From positions 1 through 23,723 of the forward strand of contig CAYQZV010000026.1 of the NCBI GenBank assembly GCA_964422145.1: a stretch of DNA of 23,723 bases. Direction: 5' to 3'. The position numbers and the translations under genes are program-made. The notes under the pieces were generated by a model, which was given only the letters and a program-made list of their open reading frames with translations, did not search any database and was not told the origin of the DNA. This document shows positions 1 through 10,158 of this stretch, piece by piece; position 1 is the first letter of the stretch, and every line of letters starts with the position of its first letter. This stretch comes from JACNKV01 sp964422145 (GTDB lineage: Bacteria > Fidelibacterota > Marinisomatia > Marinisomatales > JACNKV01).

Positions 1-95
1 ACTCACGAAGTAATCCAGTTGCATCCGGGATGTACCTTTATCAGCTGAAAACCGACCACTCCATCCAAACTAAAAAACTCGTCCTGCTGAAGTAA
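1..95 (+). CDS. C-terminal end of a secreted protein with a type A (NPFNP-family) sorting domain, 5' truncated
   Basis: The frame with codons starting at base 3 is open from the window edge to TAA at 93-95 and encodes 30 residues. It contains ASGMYLYQL and ends KLVLLK. This matches the end of the sorting domains of the next two genes (SSGVYFSVL...KMLLLK and SSGIYFVRM...KMILLK). In the family the domain directs export and surface attachment through a type IX-like secretion route. The start and the catalytic or binding part lie outside the window, so no function can be given. It lies 27 bases upstream of the M14 peptidase gene in the same direction, so a shared transcript is plausible. Confidence 0.8.
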   Translation, partial: SRSNPVASGMYLYQLKTDHSIQTKKLVLLK

Positions 96-122
96 AAAAC
101 CACTTTTCAATAAGGAGAAATA

Positions 123-3100
123 ATGCGACACTTATTTTTCGTAGTTATTTTATTTAATCAATTTTTATTTGCTGCGGAAAAAATGGTGATTCGCATATCG
201 GATCCGTCGCCTTCAACAGTTACAAGATTCGTGAAGGATGATTACGATATCGCTGCCTATAAACCGGGTGAGTATTTAGATATTGTTGTCACAGATGAAC
301 AAGCCAGTGATTTGTCCTCAGAAGGATATGATTTTAGAACCACCCAAACGGAAACGCAATTAAAGGAAAACCTAGGTGACATACGGGACTTAGCGGGTTA
401 TCGTACATACGAGGAGACATTGAATGAACTGCAATCCTTAGAAGAATCATTTCCGGGTATTTGCAAATTATACGATATCGGTGATACATGGGGAAAAGAA
501 TATGACGAGGGTTGGAACCCAAATTATGTAGATTATAATCACGAAATTTGGGCATTAAAATTATCGGATAATGTAGATGAGACAGAAGACGAGCCAAATG
601 TCTATTTTTTAGGTGTTCATCATGCCAGAGAACCAATCAGCAATGAAGTGGTTATGGCAATCTTAAATAATCTGGTCAATAATTATGGTACCGATACCGA
701 CATCACTGATCGGATCAACAATACCCAGATCTGGTTTGTTCCGATCGTGAACCCGAATGGTCACCGGGTTGTAACAGAACAGATTGATGTATGGTGGCGG
801 AAAAATATCCGTGATAACAATTTGAACGGATCGTTTGATACGTATAATTCATGGGGATATGGAACGGATGGAGTAGATCCAAACCGTAATTACGGCTTTA
901 TGTGGGGTAACGTAGGTGCTTCAGATGATTTTGACGACCCGACTTACCATGGACCTGAAGCATGGTCAGAGCCGGAAGTGAGTGCCGTTCGTGGGTTACT
1001 TGAGTCTAATCATTTTGTGGCCGGAATTACCTATCATAGTTACGGTGAGCTTGTGTTATATCCATTCGGATATCAAAATAATATGATCGCTCCCGATCAA
1101 ATTGAATTAGCAGCTTTGGCGGAAGATATTGCAGGAGCCATTCCGGGTTTATACGGAGGGTATTACACTCCGGAAGCAGGTTACGATCTCTATCCATGCA
1201 TGGGAACGACTGATGACTATTCCTACGGTGAACACGGGACATTTTCATTTACGGTAGAGTTAGCGACAGAATTCATTCCTCCTTCATATCAGGTAGACCC
1301 CATCTGTAATGCGAATCTCGAAGCTGCAAACATTTTAATGAGTCGTGTTGATACACAGACATTGACGGGACAAATCACGGATGCTAGTTCCGGGGCACCC
1401 ATCGTTGCAAATATATTTGTCGATGGAATTGATAATACAGGAGTGTTTCGACATCCATACCAAAGCGACAGTACATTCGGTCGATATTATCGTTTTTTAC
1501 CGGGCGGTAATTTTGAAGTCACATTTACATCTCCGGGGTATTTACCCGTAGTGATGAATGCTGTCCCTGTGAGCCCATTTGGCCAAACGGTTATTGATAC
1601 TCAAATGGAACCAGCTCAACTGGTAACATTAACCGGTCAGATTTTCGATGCCGTAACAAACCTTCCGATTGATGATGCAATAGTGGAGTTGCTGAATACT
1701 GTACATGACCCGGTAGCGACAGATGTAGATGGGTATTTTTCGTTTGAACAGGTGTATGAAAACATATACTCCATCAATATCCAAAGGGAAGGATATTCAT
1801 CCATTATTGAAGAAATATTTGTCACCGTTACGGATCATGATTTCAGTTTTTATTTATCACCGAGTACAGCTGAAAGTTTTGAAACCGGTGAATTCACCAG
1901 TGATTGGAGTTTTTCTGGTCATGCGAATTGGATGATTGTTAATACGGAAGCATTTGACGGAATCTATTCTGCTAGATCAGGGAATATATCCGATAATCAA
2001 TTCTCAGAGTTAATCTTTGAAGCATCCAACTCCAGTGATGGATTTATTTCTTTTTATCAAAAAATATCCACAGAATCCGGGTATGATTTCTTAACTTTTT
2101 ATATCGATGATGTTCAAATCGATCAATGGGCGGGAGAACTGGACTGGGAACAAGTATCGTATCCTATTAATGCCGGAAATCATGTTTACAGATGGAGTTA
2201 CGTCAAAGATACGTACGTCAGTGATGGTCAGGATTGTGTCTGGTTGGATTATATCGAACTTCCATTATCTGATTTTCCGCCAAACCTGGTGATTGATCCG
2301 TCATCTATTGAAATTGAGTCATTAACAGATCAAGTAACTGAACAGTCTATCTTTTTATCAAATATTGGTGGAGAGATTATTGAATATCAATTATCAGTTT
2401 CTGAATCATGGATGAATATAAATGCAGTTTCAGGACAACTTTCACCTGATGAAACTGATGAATTAACACTTACCGTGAATACTCTCGGAATGATCACGGG
2501 TTCGTATTCCGGTTTTGTTCATATTCTATCAAATGACCCCGATGAACCCTCTGTTTATTTGAATGTCACATTAACAATCAATGCTGATATGGTCGATGTG
2601 AATGTTGCCATTGAAGGCGGATGGAACTTAGTTGGTTTACCGGCGGGATTAGACGACACGGATGTATTTTCAGTATATCCAACTGCTGTTTCAGGAACCT
2701 TATTTGGGTTTGATGACGGATACTTACAAAAAGATTCTCTTGATCTCGGTGTAGGTTACTGGCTGCGTTTTGATGAAGGTGTTGATCAAATGATTTCCGG
2801 GAACACGGTTAACAGTTTATCGGTCAGTTTGTCTGAGGGTTGGAACTTGATTAGCGGTGTTTCGTTGGAAGTTGCTGACTCGTTGGTAATTGATCCGGAC
2901 AGTATTTTAGTTCCTAATACAAATTATGGATTTGGGAGCTCCGGATATTATTCAACTCACTCATTTGTGCCCGGAAAAGCCAATTGGATCCGTGCGTATG
3001 AAGATGGTGAGGTCATCATCTCATCAGGGATAACCTTAATCGATCACGTTACATCTGACTGTTTAGAATTGGATCGGGATGCATCACTTAACCTTGAGGT

Positions 3101-4007
3101 CAACGGGAATATGGTGACACTGTTTGTTTCGCATTCTGATCTAAACTGCTGCCTAATTGCAGAATGGAACGGATGGCTTGAAGACAATCTTTTTCATGTC
3201 GAAATGAATGATGTTGGCCCTCCTTGTGATTGTAACTGCGCATTTGATTTGTCAGCAACATTCGGTCCGTTTGAACCCGGTACATACTCATTAGATTTTT
3301 GGCCCGAGTTGTTTGGAAATCCCTCCTTTACAGTTGATGGAAGATCCAACGAGAAATTCACAGGAGTTGAGTGGAACACGATCACTACGGACGGGCTTCA
3401 ATTACTATTTGGAAGTTCGACTATACACGATGATGAAAAACTCCAATTTAGTTTACCGCCAAAACCTCCCATCCCAGCAACTGATATTCGTTTTGAAGGA
3501 AACAGTAGACTCTGTGATTCAGAGGACTGTACAGTGGAGGTATCTATGTCTGAAAACCAGATGCTATCATTAGACATTCAAATCAATGACGGAGATCATT
3601 GGGAGTTAGTTCCTTGGTATGGAAATCAAGCTGAGTGGGGGAATGTTATAGAGCTAACCCATGTAGATCACGTTCAGATTCATTCTGATGTAACTCAAGT
3701 TATCGTAAGAAAGAAGACAGCATCTGACCTCCCGAGTGTGTTTTTATTGCATCATGCATACCCCAACCCCTTTAATCCGGTGACAACCATTTCATTCTCA
3801 ATTCCACAGTCAGAGAATTTTCCTGTTACATCATTAAAAATATATGACTTAACTGGCAGGTTAGTTCAGGATGTCTTTAATGAAATAATCGACCCGGGAC
3901 ATCATTCTATACAATGGAATGCATCAGGTTTTTCAAGCGGTGTATATTTTTCGGTGTTACAGCATGGGCAGGAAAGACAAATCAGTAAGATGTTACTTTT
4001 GAAATAG
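123..4007 (+). CDS. Secreted M14 zinc carboxypeptidase, multidomain, with C-terminal sorting domain
   Basis: A 1294-aa exported metallocarboxypeptidase expected to cleave C-terminal residues from peptides outside the cell. Start ATG has AAGGAG 5 nt upstream. Residues 1-18 form a signal peptide (FFVVILF core, then FAA). The M14 domain spans about 90-410: zinc ligands His167 and Glu170 (HHAREP), His305 (TYHSYG), substrate-binding NPNG and DPNRNYGF (Arg255), catalytic Glu379 (TVEL). Two carboxypeptidase-regulatory-like beta domains follow (about 413-500 and 500-580), then a MAM/jelly-roll-like segment (585-715), a BACON/Ig-like domain (720-820), a duplicated WNLVGLP/WNLISGV module (830-1000) and a sorting domain (1210-1294, YPNPFNP, ending KMLLLK). 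It is much longer than plain M14 enzymes because of the C-terminal modules. The peptidase call is firm; the substrate is unknown. Confidence 0.93.
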   Translation: MRHLFFVVILFNQFLFAAEKMVIRISDPSPSTVTRFVKDDYDIAAYKPGEYLDIVVTDEQASDLSSEGYDFRTTQTETQLKENLGDIRDLAGYRTYEETLNELQSLEESFPGICKLYDIGDTWGKEYDEGWNPNYVDYNHEIWALKLSDNVDETEDEPNVYFLGVHHAREPISNEVVMAILNNLVNNYGTDTDITDRINNTQIWFVPIVNPNGHRVVTEQIDVWWRKNIRDNNLNGSFDTYNSWGYGTDGVDPNRNYGFMWGNVGASDDFDDPTYHGPEAWSEPEVSAVRGLLESNHFVAGITYHSYGELVLYPFGYQNNMIAPDQIELAALAEDIAGAIPGLYGGYYTPEAGYDLYPCMGTTDDYSYGEHGTFSFTVELATEFIPPSYQVDPICNANLEAANILMSRVDTQTLTGQITDASSGAPIVANIFVDGIDNTGVFRHPYQSDSTFGRYYRFLPGGNFEVTFTSPGYLPVVMNAVPVSPFGQTVIDTQMEPAQLVTLTGQIFDAVTNLPIDDAIVELLNTVHDPVATDVDGYFSFEQVYENIYSINIQREGYSSIIEEIFVTVTDHDFSFYLSPSTAESFETGEFTSDWSFSGHANWMIVNTEAFDGIYSARSGNISDNQFSELIFEASNSSDGFISFYQKISTESGYDFLTFYIDDVQIDQWAGELDWEQVSYPINAGNHVYRWSYVKDTYVSDGQDCVWLDYIELPLSDFPPNLVIDPSSIEIESLTDQVTEQSIFLSNIGGEIIEYQLSVSESWMNINAVSGQLSPDETDELTLTVNTLGMITGSYSGFVHILSNDPDEPSVYLNVTLTINADMVDVNVAIEGGWNLVGLPAGLDDTDVFSVYPTAVSGTLFGFDDGYLQKDSLDLGVGYWLRFDEGVDQMISGNTVNSLSVSLSEGWNLISGVSLEVADSLVIDPDSILVPNTNYGFGSSGYYSTHSFVPGKANWIRAYEDGEVIISSGITLIDHVTSDCLELDRDASLNLEVNGNMVTLFVSHSDLNCCLIAEWNGWLEDNLFHVEMNDVGPPCDCNCAFDLSATFGPFEPGTYSLDFWPELFGNPSFTVDGRSNEKFTGVEWNTITTDGLQLLFGSSTIHDDEKLQFSLPPKPPIPATDIRFEGNSRLCDSEDCTVEVSMSENQMLSLDIQINDGDHWELVPWYGNQAEWGNVIELTHVDHVQIHSDVTQVIVRKKTASDLPSVFLLHHAYPNPFNPVTTISFSIPQSENFPVTSLKIYDLTGRLVQDVFNEIIDPGHHSIQWNASGFSSGVYFSVLQHGQERQISKMLLLK

Positions 4008-4092
4008 AGGAAAAACATCAGTATATTTAATGCTGTATTTCACGCAACCTTAAAATAATACGGGTACATAGATAAAGGTGAATCAAAGAATT

Positions 4093-7000
4093 ATGATAAA
4101 ACAAAAAATTATTTTTATAAGCATGGCACTCAATTTGCTTTGGAGCATCCCTGCAAGTCCTTCTGCTATTCAGTTTTCTCAACCTGACGGTACAACATTC
4201 ACCGGATTTATTCGTGGAGATGAATGGTGCAATTGGTATGAACAGAAGGATGGATATACCATTAAACAGAATCAACATTCCGAATGGGTTTACGTAATTG
4301 ACATTGATGAAACCGGGGAATTTATACTTTCTGATATTTCTGCCCATCATGCGTTAAACGGACGTATCGCACCCAAAAAACACATTTTGCCGCATAGGCC
4401 GGAGATTGATATTAATTATGAAAGATATGCAATCAATCCATATCCTGAAAGCCGTGATCGGTTTCAAATTCCATTGATTTTAATTGAGTATCCCAACATG
4501 AATGCTCAACACTCTATCGCAGAGTTTGACAGTTTAATGAATCAGATAGGGTATGTGGGACCACATGGCCCGACAGGAAGTTTTCGTGAGTATTACCTTG
4601 AGAATTCTTATGATGCATTTGATCCTGAAACCACTGTATCGGGTTGGTATATGGCTGACTCGAACTACCAGGTTTATGGTCATGCCAACGGATACGGAAT
4701 GGTCCGGGAACTGATCGCAAATGCGGTTGATGATGCTGAAGAAGCAGGTATGGATTGGTCCGTATTTGATAATGACGGAGATGGACATGTTGATGCATTA
4801 AATGTTGTACATGCCGGTCCCGGTGCAGAAGAAGGAAATGGAAATTATATTTGGTCTCATAAATGGAGTTTGGGTGACTGGGCCCGATACTATGACGGAG
4901 TTTGGATTAACAGCTATACGATCAATCCGGAAAAACAAGGCGGGACAAATCCAACCTTAGTCAATATTGGGGTTATTTGTCACGAATTTGGTCATGCATT
5001 AGGATTACCCGACTTATACGACATTGATTATTCTTCATCAGGAATCGGTACATGGGGATTAATGTCCGGAGGTTCCTGGGGCGGAGACGGTCACTCTGCA
5101 TGGTATCCGTCTCATATGTGTGCATGGTCAAAGATGAATGTTTCAGTGGGAGCATGGCTGACCCCGATCACCACCGATGAACCCATTGCAAATATTACAC
5201 TTCCGAACGTGGAACTGAATCCCGTAGTGTATAAAATGAGTGGGACTTCTGATGATGAGCAATACTTTCTTTTTGAAAACCGTCAAGCTGTTGGTTTTGA
5301 CCAAGTGATTAAAAACACAGGTTTATTAATTTGGCATATTGATGACAATGTATCCTGTGCCGGGAACGGTTGTAATTCCGATGAGTGGCACAGAAGGGTG
5401 GATTTGGAGCAGGCAGACGGATTGTATCACTTGAATTATGGTACAAACAGCGGAGACGCAGCTGATGTCTATCCCGGGACACTTGGAAAAACGGAGTTCT
5501 CATTCATAACAAATCCGGATTCCAAATTTTATTCTGGAGAAGCTTCAGGAGTACACGTCCATAATATTGAAGAAAATGAAGACTTGGTTACCTTGACTTT
5601 CCGCAATATCCCTACGTTAGCTCTTAATGAGTTGGATTATTCTGAACTTAATGGTGATGGTGATCATATTCCAAACCCTGGGGAGACGGTTAATGTAAAC
5701 ATTACACTATTTAACCCATCAAACGATAATATTACAAACCTGTCTGCGGTTGTAACAGATTTCGATGCTATGAATATTGAAATAATTACTGAATCATTTA
5801 CATTTACGGATGTTGAACCGTTTGGAACTACAACGAACAGCGGATCAGAATTATCTCTGACATATAGTGATAATGCACCTTTGGGCATGTATGCTATCGA
5901 ATTATACATTACAGGATTAATGGGAGAAGTTTTCTTTGAGCAAACATTAACTGTGGATTTAGAGATTACCATTAACCAAGTCGGCTTCCCGTATTTTACC
6001 GATTCTCAGATTAAAACAGCACCGGCCGTAGTAGACATCAATCAGGACGGGAGTCAGGAAATCATTTTTGGATCATATGATGGTTTAATCCATGTGATCA
6101 ATCATGATGGCAGTCCTTTTGGCGGAAATTGGCCGTTTGATACTGGGAATCAGGTTTGGGCTTCACCGGCAGTTGCCGATTTAAACAATGATGGGACACT
6201 AGAGATCATTATCGTATCTAAAAGCCGCCATATGTTCATTTTTTCGCCAATGGGAGAGGTAATTACCGATGTTAACATAGGTCAATTTCTCGTTGGAACC
6301 CCAGCCATCGGTAATGTAGATGACGACAGCGATCTTGAAATTGTATTTGGTTCAATCTCGACATCATCGGATTCGAACCTTTTTGCCATCAATATGGATG
6401 GATCTTTTGTAGATGGCTTCCCGGTTTACTTAGGTGAAAAAGTGTATTCAGGTGTTGCTTTAGCTGACTTTAATGGGAATGGGAAAGATGATATCGTTGT
6501 TGCAACAAATGAAGATCATCTATACTTATTTTATGATGATGGTTCGCTTGCGGACGGGTTTCCGTTCACAGCAGGAAACGGTTTCAGAACCGCACCGGCA
6601 GTTATGGATGTGGATGGAGAAAAATATATCTTTGCCGGATCAAGAGATCATTGGTTTTATGCACTTAATTCACAGGGATATTTATCCTTCCAAGTTGAGA
6701 CGGAAGATGAAATTACATCCTCGCCGGCATTTGTTCAATTGGAAAACAGCGTAGCGATATTTTTCACGTCGAAAGACGGGTACATTTATGGGATCGATCA
6801 ACTCGGGAACGCTCTTCCCGGTTGGCCGGTTGATTTAAACACCATTCAATCTTACGCTCCAATCGTCGGAGATATCAATGATGACGGCCAGGCTGAAGTG
6901 ATCGTATCTACGTATGATGGAAAGATACACGTGTTTCATTTAGATGGAACAATAGTGAATCCGTTCCCGGTTATTGAAACACAATTCATCGGGATTCCGG

Positions 7001-7464
7001 TTTTAGCCGATATTGATCTGGATAATGATTTGGAAATCATTTGCGGTCAAACAACGGATTTGTTCGGAGTTGATATTAAAACGGTTGGTTCCACATTCGA
7101 TTACTGGAGTGACTATCGTGGAAGTTTATTACGAACCGGATTATTTATTGCTGGTTCAGTCCAAATGGCAACGGATAACCCTACAAACATCCCGGTTCAT
7201 TATTCGTTGAATCCTGTTTTCCCGAACCCGTTTAATCCGGTTACTACAATTTCTTTTTCTGTCCCGCATCATATTACGGATGATGTTTCTCTCTGCATCT
7301 ATGATATTTCAGGACGGCTCATTAAAACGTTAATTCAAGGAACAATTGAATCAGGAGATCATCGTATTCAATGGAATGCATCAAATATGTCCAGCGGGAT
7401 TTATTTTGTACGCATGCAAACCAAAGAATTTGAAAAAACTCAAAAGATGATCTTGTTAAAATAA
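4093..7464 (+). CDS. Secreted M6-type metalloprotease with VCBS/FG-GAP propeller and C-terminal sorting domain
   Basis: About 1123 aa, exported zinc endopeptidase of the immune-inhibitor-A-like M6 family. I prefer ATG 4093: the protein then starts MIKQK with a signal peptide ending near SPSA, and AAAGGTGA at 4074-4081 can serve as ribosome site; an in-frame GTG at 4078 would add five residues. The metal site is HEFGHALGLPD (His297, Glu298, His301, Asp307), followed by WGLMSGGSW as a Met-turn region. Residues about 500-630 form an Ig-like linker beginning NPGETVNV. Residues about 630-1005 are repeated FG-GAP/VCBS blades (VVDINQDG, VADLNNDG, LADFNGNG, GDINDDG). The end (about 1040-1123) is a sorting domain with FPNPFNP and a KMILLK tail. 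The propeller closely resembles that of the next gene, pointing to duplication. Substrate unknown. Confidence 0.92.
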   Translation: MIKQKIIFISMALNLLWSIPASPSAIQFSQPDGTTFTGFIRGDEWCNWYEQKDGYTIKQNQHSEWVYVIDIDETGEFILSDISAHHALNGRIAPKKHILPHRPEIDINYERYAINPYPESRDRFQIPLILIEYPNMNAQHSIAEFDSLMNQIGYVGPHGPTGSFREYYLENSYDAFDPETTVSGWYMADSNYQVYGHANGYGMVRELIANAVDDAEEAGMDWSVFDNDGDGHVDALNVVHAGPGAEEGNGNYIWSHKWSLGDWARYYDGVWINSYTINPEKQGGTNPTLVNIGVICHEFGHALGLPDLYDIDYSSSGIGTWGLMSGGSWGGDGHSAWYPSHMCAWSKMNVSVGAWLTPITTDEPIANITLPNVELNPVVYKMSGTSDDEQYFLFENRQAVGFDQVIKNTGLLIWHIDDNVSCAGNGCNSDEWHRRVDLEQADGLYHLNYGTNSGDAADVYPGTLGKTEFSFITNPDSKFYSGEASGVHVHNIEENEDLVTLTFRNIPTLALNELDYSELNGDGDHIPNPGETVNVNITLFNPSNDNITNLSAVVTDFDAMNIEIITESFTFTDVEPFGTTTNSGSELSLTYSDNAPLGMYAIELYITGLMGEVFFEQTLTVDLEITINQVGFPYFTDSQIKTAPAVVDINQDGSQEIIFGSYDGLIHVINHDGSPFGGNWPFDTGNQVWASPAVADLNNDGTLEIIIVSKSRHMFIFSPMGEVITDVNIGQFLVGTPAIGNVDDDSDLEIVFGSISTSSDSNLFAINMDGSFVDGFPVYLGEKVYSGVALADFNGNGKDDIVVATNEDHLYLFYDDGSLADGFPFTAGNGFRTAPAVMDVDGEKYIFAGSRDHWFYALNSQGYLSFQVETEDEITSSPAFVQLENSVAIFFTSKDGYIYGIDQLGNALPGWPVDLNTIQSYAPIVGDINDDGQAEVIVSTYDGKIHVFHLDGTIVNPFPVIETQFIGIPVLADIDLDNDLEIICGQTTDLFGVDIKTVGSTFDYWSDYRGSLLRTGLFIAGSVQMATDNPTNIPVHYSLNPVFPNPFNPVTTISFSVPHHITDDVSLCIYDISGRLIKTLIQGTIESGDHRIQWNASNMSSGIYFVRMQTKEFEKTQKMILLK

Positions 7465-7476
7465 AGGGTACACACC

Positions 7477-10158
7477 ATGAAGAACAAAATAAAATCAATA
7501 TTTATTGTCGGTTTGTTTAGTACGGTAACTGTTGCGACTCAGATGTGGGTCGTTGCAGAAGTTTTTACTGAAACATGGTGACCGTATTGTCCTGACGCGC
7601 GGGCCGCGCTTCAACAATTATATAATAACGAAGACTATGTTGTTCCTTTAATTTGGCAGGGAAATTCACCATATATGAGTCCGAGCTATGCTCTCCGATA
7701 TTCATTATATAATGTTCCTGCTTTACCAACATGTCAATTCGGCGGTAATCTACAAGATGTAGGTGGCGGAAGTAATATATATACGAGATATTTATCAAAA
7801 TATAATCAGGTTGTTGGTCGGAACAGTCCGATAGAGATAAGTCAAAGCACGGTTACTATCGGTGAAAATCTTGTTATCAATGCAAATGTGACCTTAACTA
7901 ACAACGTGACTACCTCCAATAACAAAATCTTATTTATCATTACACGATATCAAGATTCGGATTATTTTAGTTCTGTTGTTTCCTACGATGACTATTCATT
8001 TAACTTATCCTCTACCGGGGAATCTCAGACATATGAGCATTCTGTACCTATCGATCCGAGTTGGAATCTAGATGACTTAAAAACGGTCGTCATCGTCCAG
8101 TCCTGGGGGAATACTGAAATTTTACAGGGGAGTATTGCAGAGATTTCAACAGAGAATATGTTCACGATGAATGCACAGTTCACCGATATCTTATCAGATG
8201 ATGATCAAGACGGTGTCATCAATCCGGGTGAAGATGTAACATTACAGTTGATGGTCGAAAACTCATCTTTGAATATTGAGGCGGATGACGTAACCGGTGA
8301 ATTAGCATGTGACAATCCATATCTGACATTGGAACAGACGTCGTTGAGCTTTGGTGCCATTCAAAATGGTGATGCTGTGTCACAAGATTTAGTTATACAT
8401 CTTCAAGATGATATTCCTTTAGGCGATGTCATAATTGATTTTACTGTTTCAACAAGTTACACCGATATGTATGGAAATCCCGGAGAGTTTTCCTACACGT
8501 ATCCACTTGTTATCAGTGTTAATCTTTTCCAAACAGGATGGCCGCTTGATACTGAGTTTCAAATTGATTCATCACCGGCTGTTGTTGATATAAACCAAGA
8601 CGGAATTAAAGAAGCCATCTATGGAGAATATGGCGGGTTACTTCATGTTGTTGATCCGCAGGGAAATTCACTCTCTGGATTTCCATTTAATTTAGGAGAC
8701 GATATTTGGGGATCACCTGCTGTAGCCGATTTGGAGGGTGACGGAGACCTTGAAATTATAATCGGATCAAAAAATAAGCATTTACTCATTTTAAATGCTG
8801 ACGGATCAGTACAAGCTGACTACGACGCTTTACAATACATTATGGGAACTCCAGCCGTTGGTAATATCGATGATGATGCTGATCTTGAAGTTGTGTTTGG
8901 CGGATATTCATCTCCCGGAAAACTCTTTGCCATCAATCCTGATGGGACACCAGTTACCGGTTTTCCTTACGAATTAGGACAAAAGATTCAGCGCGGTGTT
9001 GCGTTAGCCGATTTTAACGGGAATGGAAAAGATGATATCGTTTGCGGAACGGATAGTGAAGCAATCGTTGTGGTAATGGATGATTTGACTATTGCGGACG
9101 GGTTCCCGTTTCAAGCAGATAATGATTTTCGTTGCGCACCTTCAGTATTAGATATCTCCGGAGAGAAAATTATCTTTTGCGGATCAAGAGATGATAAATT
9201 ATATGCTGTTAACGCTGACGGATCGCTTCGGTTTTCGATCCAAACAGGAGGTGATGTTGCTTCATCACCGGGATTTGTATCCTACAATGATGCAATGGCT
9301 ATATTCTTTGGTTCAGATGACGGATACCTCTATGGTGTAGATATCAATGGTATTGCGTTATCCGGTTGGCCGGTGTTTTTGGAAGATGACGTAGAATCAT
9401 CACCCGTCTTTGCTGACCTTGATAGTGATGGAACTCCGGAAGTTGTTGCAGGAACAATTGCCGGAGATTTCTATGCGATACACATGGATGGCACAATGTT
9501 GAACTATTTCCCCGTTACAAACTTACTTACAATAAAAGGATCACCAACAATTGAAGATCTCGACCAAGATGGTGATCTTGAGATCTTTAGCGGCACGATT
9601 GGTGATATCTTTGCAATTGATGTGAAAACGCCGGGGAATAACGAAAATATGTGGAGTATGCATCGCGGTAATTTGAAACGATCCGGAGTAATGACCGGAT
9701 CTGGCGGTGGGTCAGAGATCACACTGAATATTGATTATTATGCCGGATGGAATTTGGTCGGATTACCGCTCACGGTATCCGATTCTTACTATCAGAATTT
9801 ATTCCCGAATGCCGTAACCGGAACGTTATACGGATTTGACGAAAGTTATTATTCCGAAGAAAATCTGTATGAAGGTGAGGGTTACGTTTTGAGATTATCT
9901 TCAACAGAAACAGTGTCTATAACAGGTTTCCCGATTTCTTCACTTGATCTGCAATTACAGGAAGGTTGGAATCTCATCACAGGGATTTCAACTCCCGTTC
10001 ATTATGATGATATTATCGATCCATCTAATATTATCATCGATGGAACCCTTTTTGGATTCTTTGAAGGTTATATTGCCGATACGACGGTTCATCCCGGGAA
10101 GGGATATTGGATTCGCGCATCAGCAGATGGAATCATTCAGCTCCAGTCGAGTGATTAA
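7477..10158 (+). CDS. Secreted thioredoxin-fold protein with in-frame UGA (candidate selenocysteine), VCBS propeller and WNLVGLP module
   Basis: Read from ATG 7477 (AAAGGGT 9 nt upstream) the frame gives 893 residues if TGA at 7579-7581 is read through. Residues 1-22 look like a signal peptide. The TGA is codon 35 in FTETW-[TGA]-PYCPD, exactly where the first Cys of a thioredoxin CxxC motif belongs (resolving Cys38). A cis-Pro-type motif, PALPT at 81-85, supports a thioredoxin fold over about 25-115. Translation from the next ATG (7675) would lose the active site and the signal peptide. Beyond it: an Ig-like region (about 125-350, with DGVINPGED), FG-GAP/VCBS propeller (about 360-740, strongly similar to the preceding M6 protein) and a duplicated WNLVGLP/WNLITGI module at the C-terminus. 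Unlike its neighbours it has no sorting domain. A nonsense mutation of a Cys codon is the alternative; the downstream hairpin argues for selenocysteine. Confidence 0.8.
7579..7613 (+). promoter_or_regulatory. In-frame UGA plus candidate bacterial SECIS hairpin
   Basis: TGA (7579-7581) is followed by a hairpin in the coding sequence: TGA-c-GCGCG (7593-7601), loop GGC (7602-7604), CGCGC-t-TCA (7605-7613), i.e. eight base pairs interrupted by one C/T mismatch. The loop starts 21 nt after the UGA and opens with G. This agrees with what is known of bacterial SECIS elements (short apical loop with an early G, roughly 16-37 nt from the UGA). The GC-only run is striking in an AT-leaning gene and forces codons GCG CGG GCC GCG, suggesting selection on the RNA. 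SelB binding is inferred. Confidence 0.7.

Noticed and set aside
334..636. Minus-strand ORFs opposite the large genes (this one and many similar)
   Set aside because: All lie antisense to genes with clear domain homology and lack recognisable motifs or ribosome sites.
7477..7674. Nonsense-mutated pseudogene 5' end, with the real gene starting at ATG 7675
   Set aside because: A start at 7675 would remove the signal peptide and half of the thioredoxin fold; the stop is a single TGA at a catalytic Cys position followed by a SECIS-like hairpin, and no other lesion is present. Kept only as the alternative hypothesis.
9944..10150. N-terminal extension of rimO upstream of 10151
   Set aside because: These 69 codons lie entirely within the C-terminal coding region of the preceding gene in another frame and resemble no RimO N-terminus.
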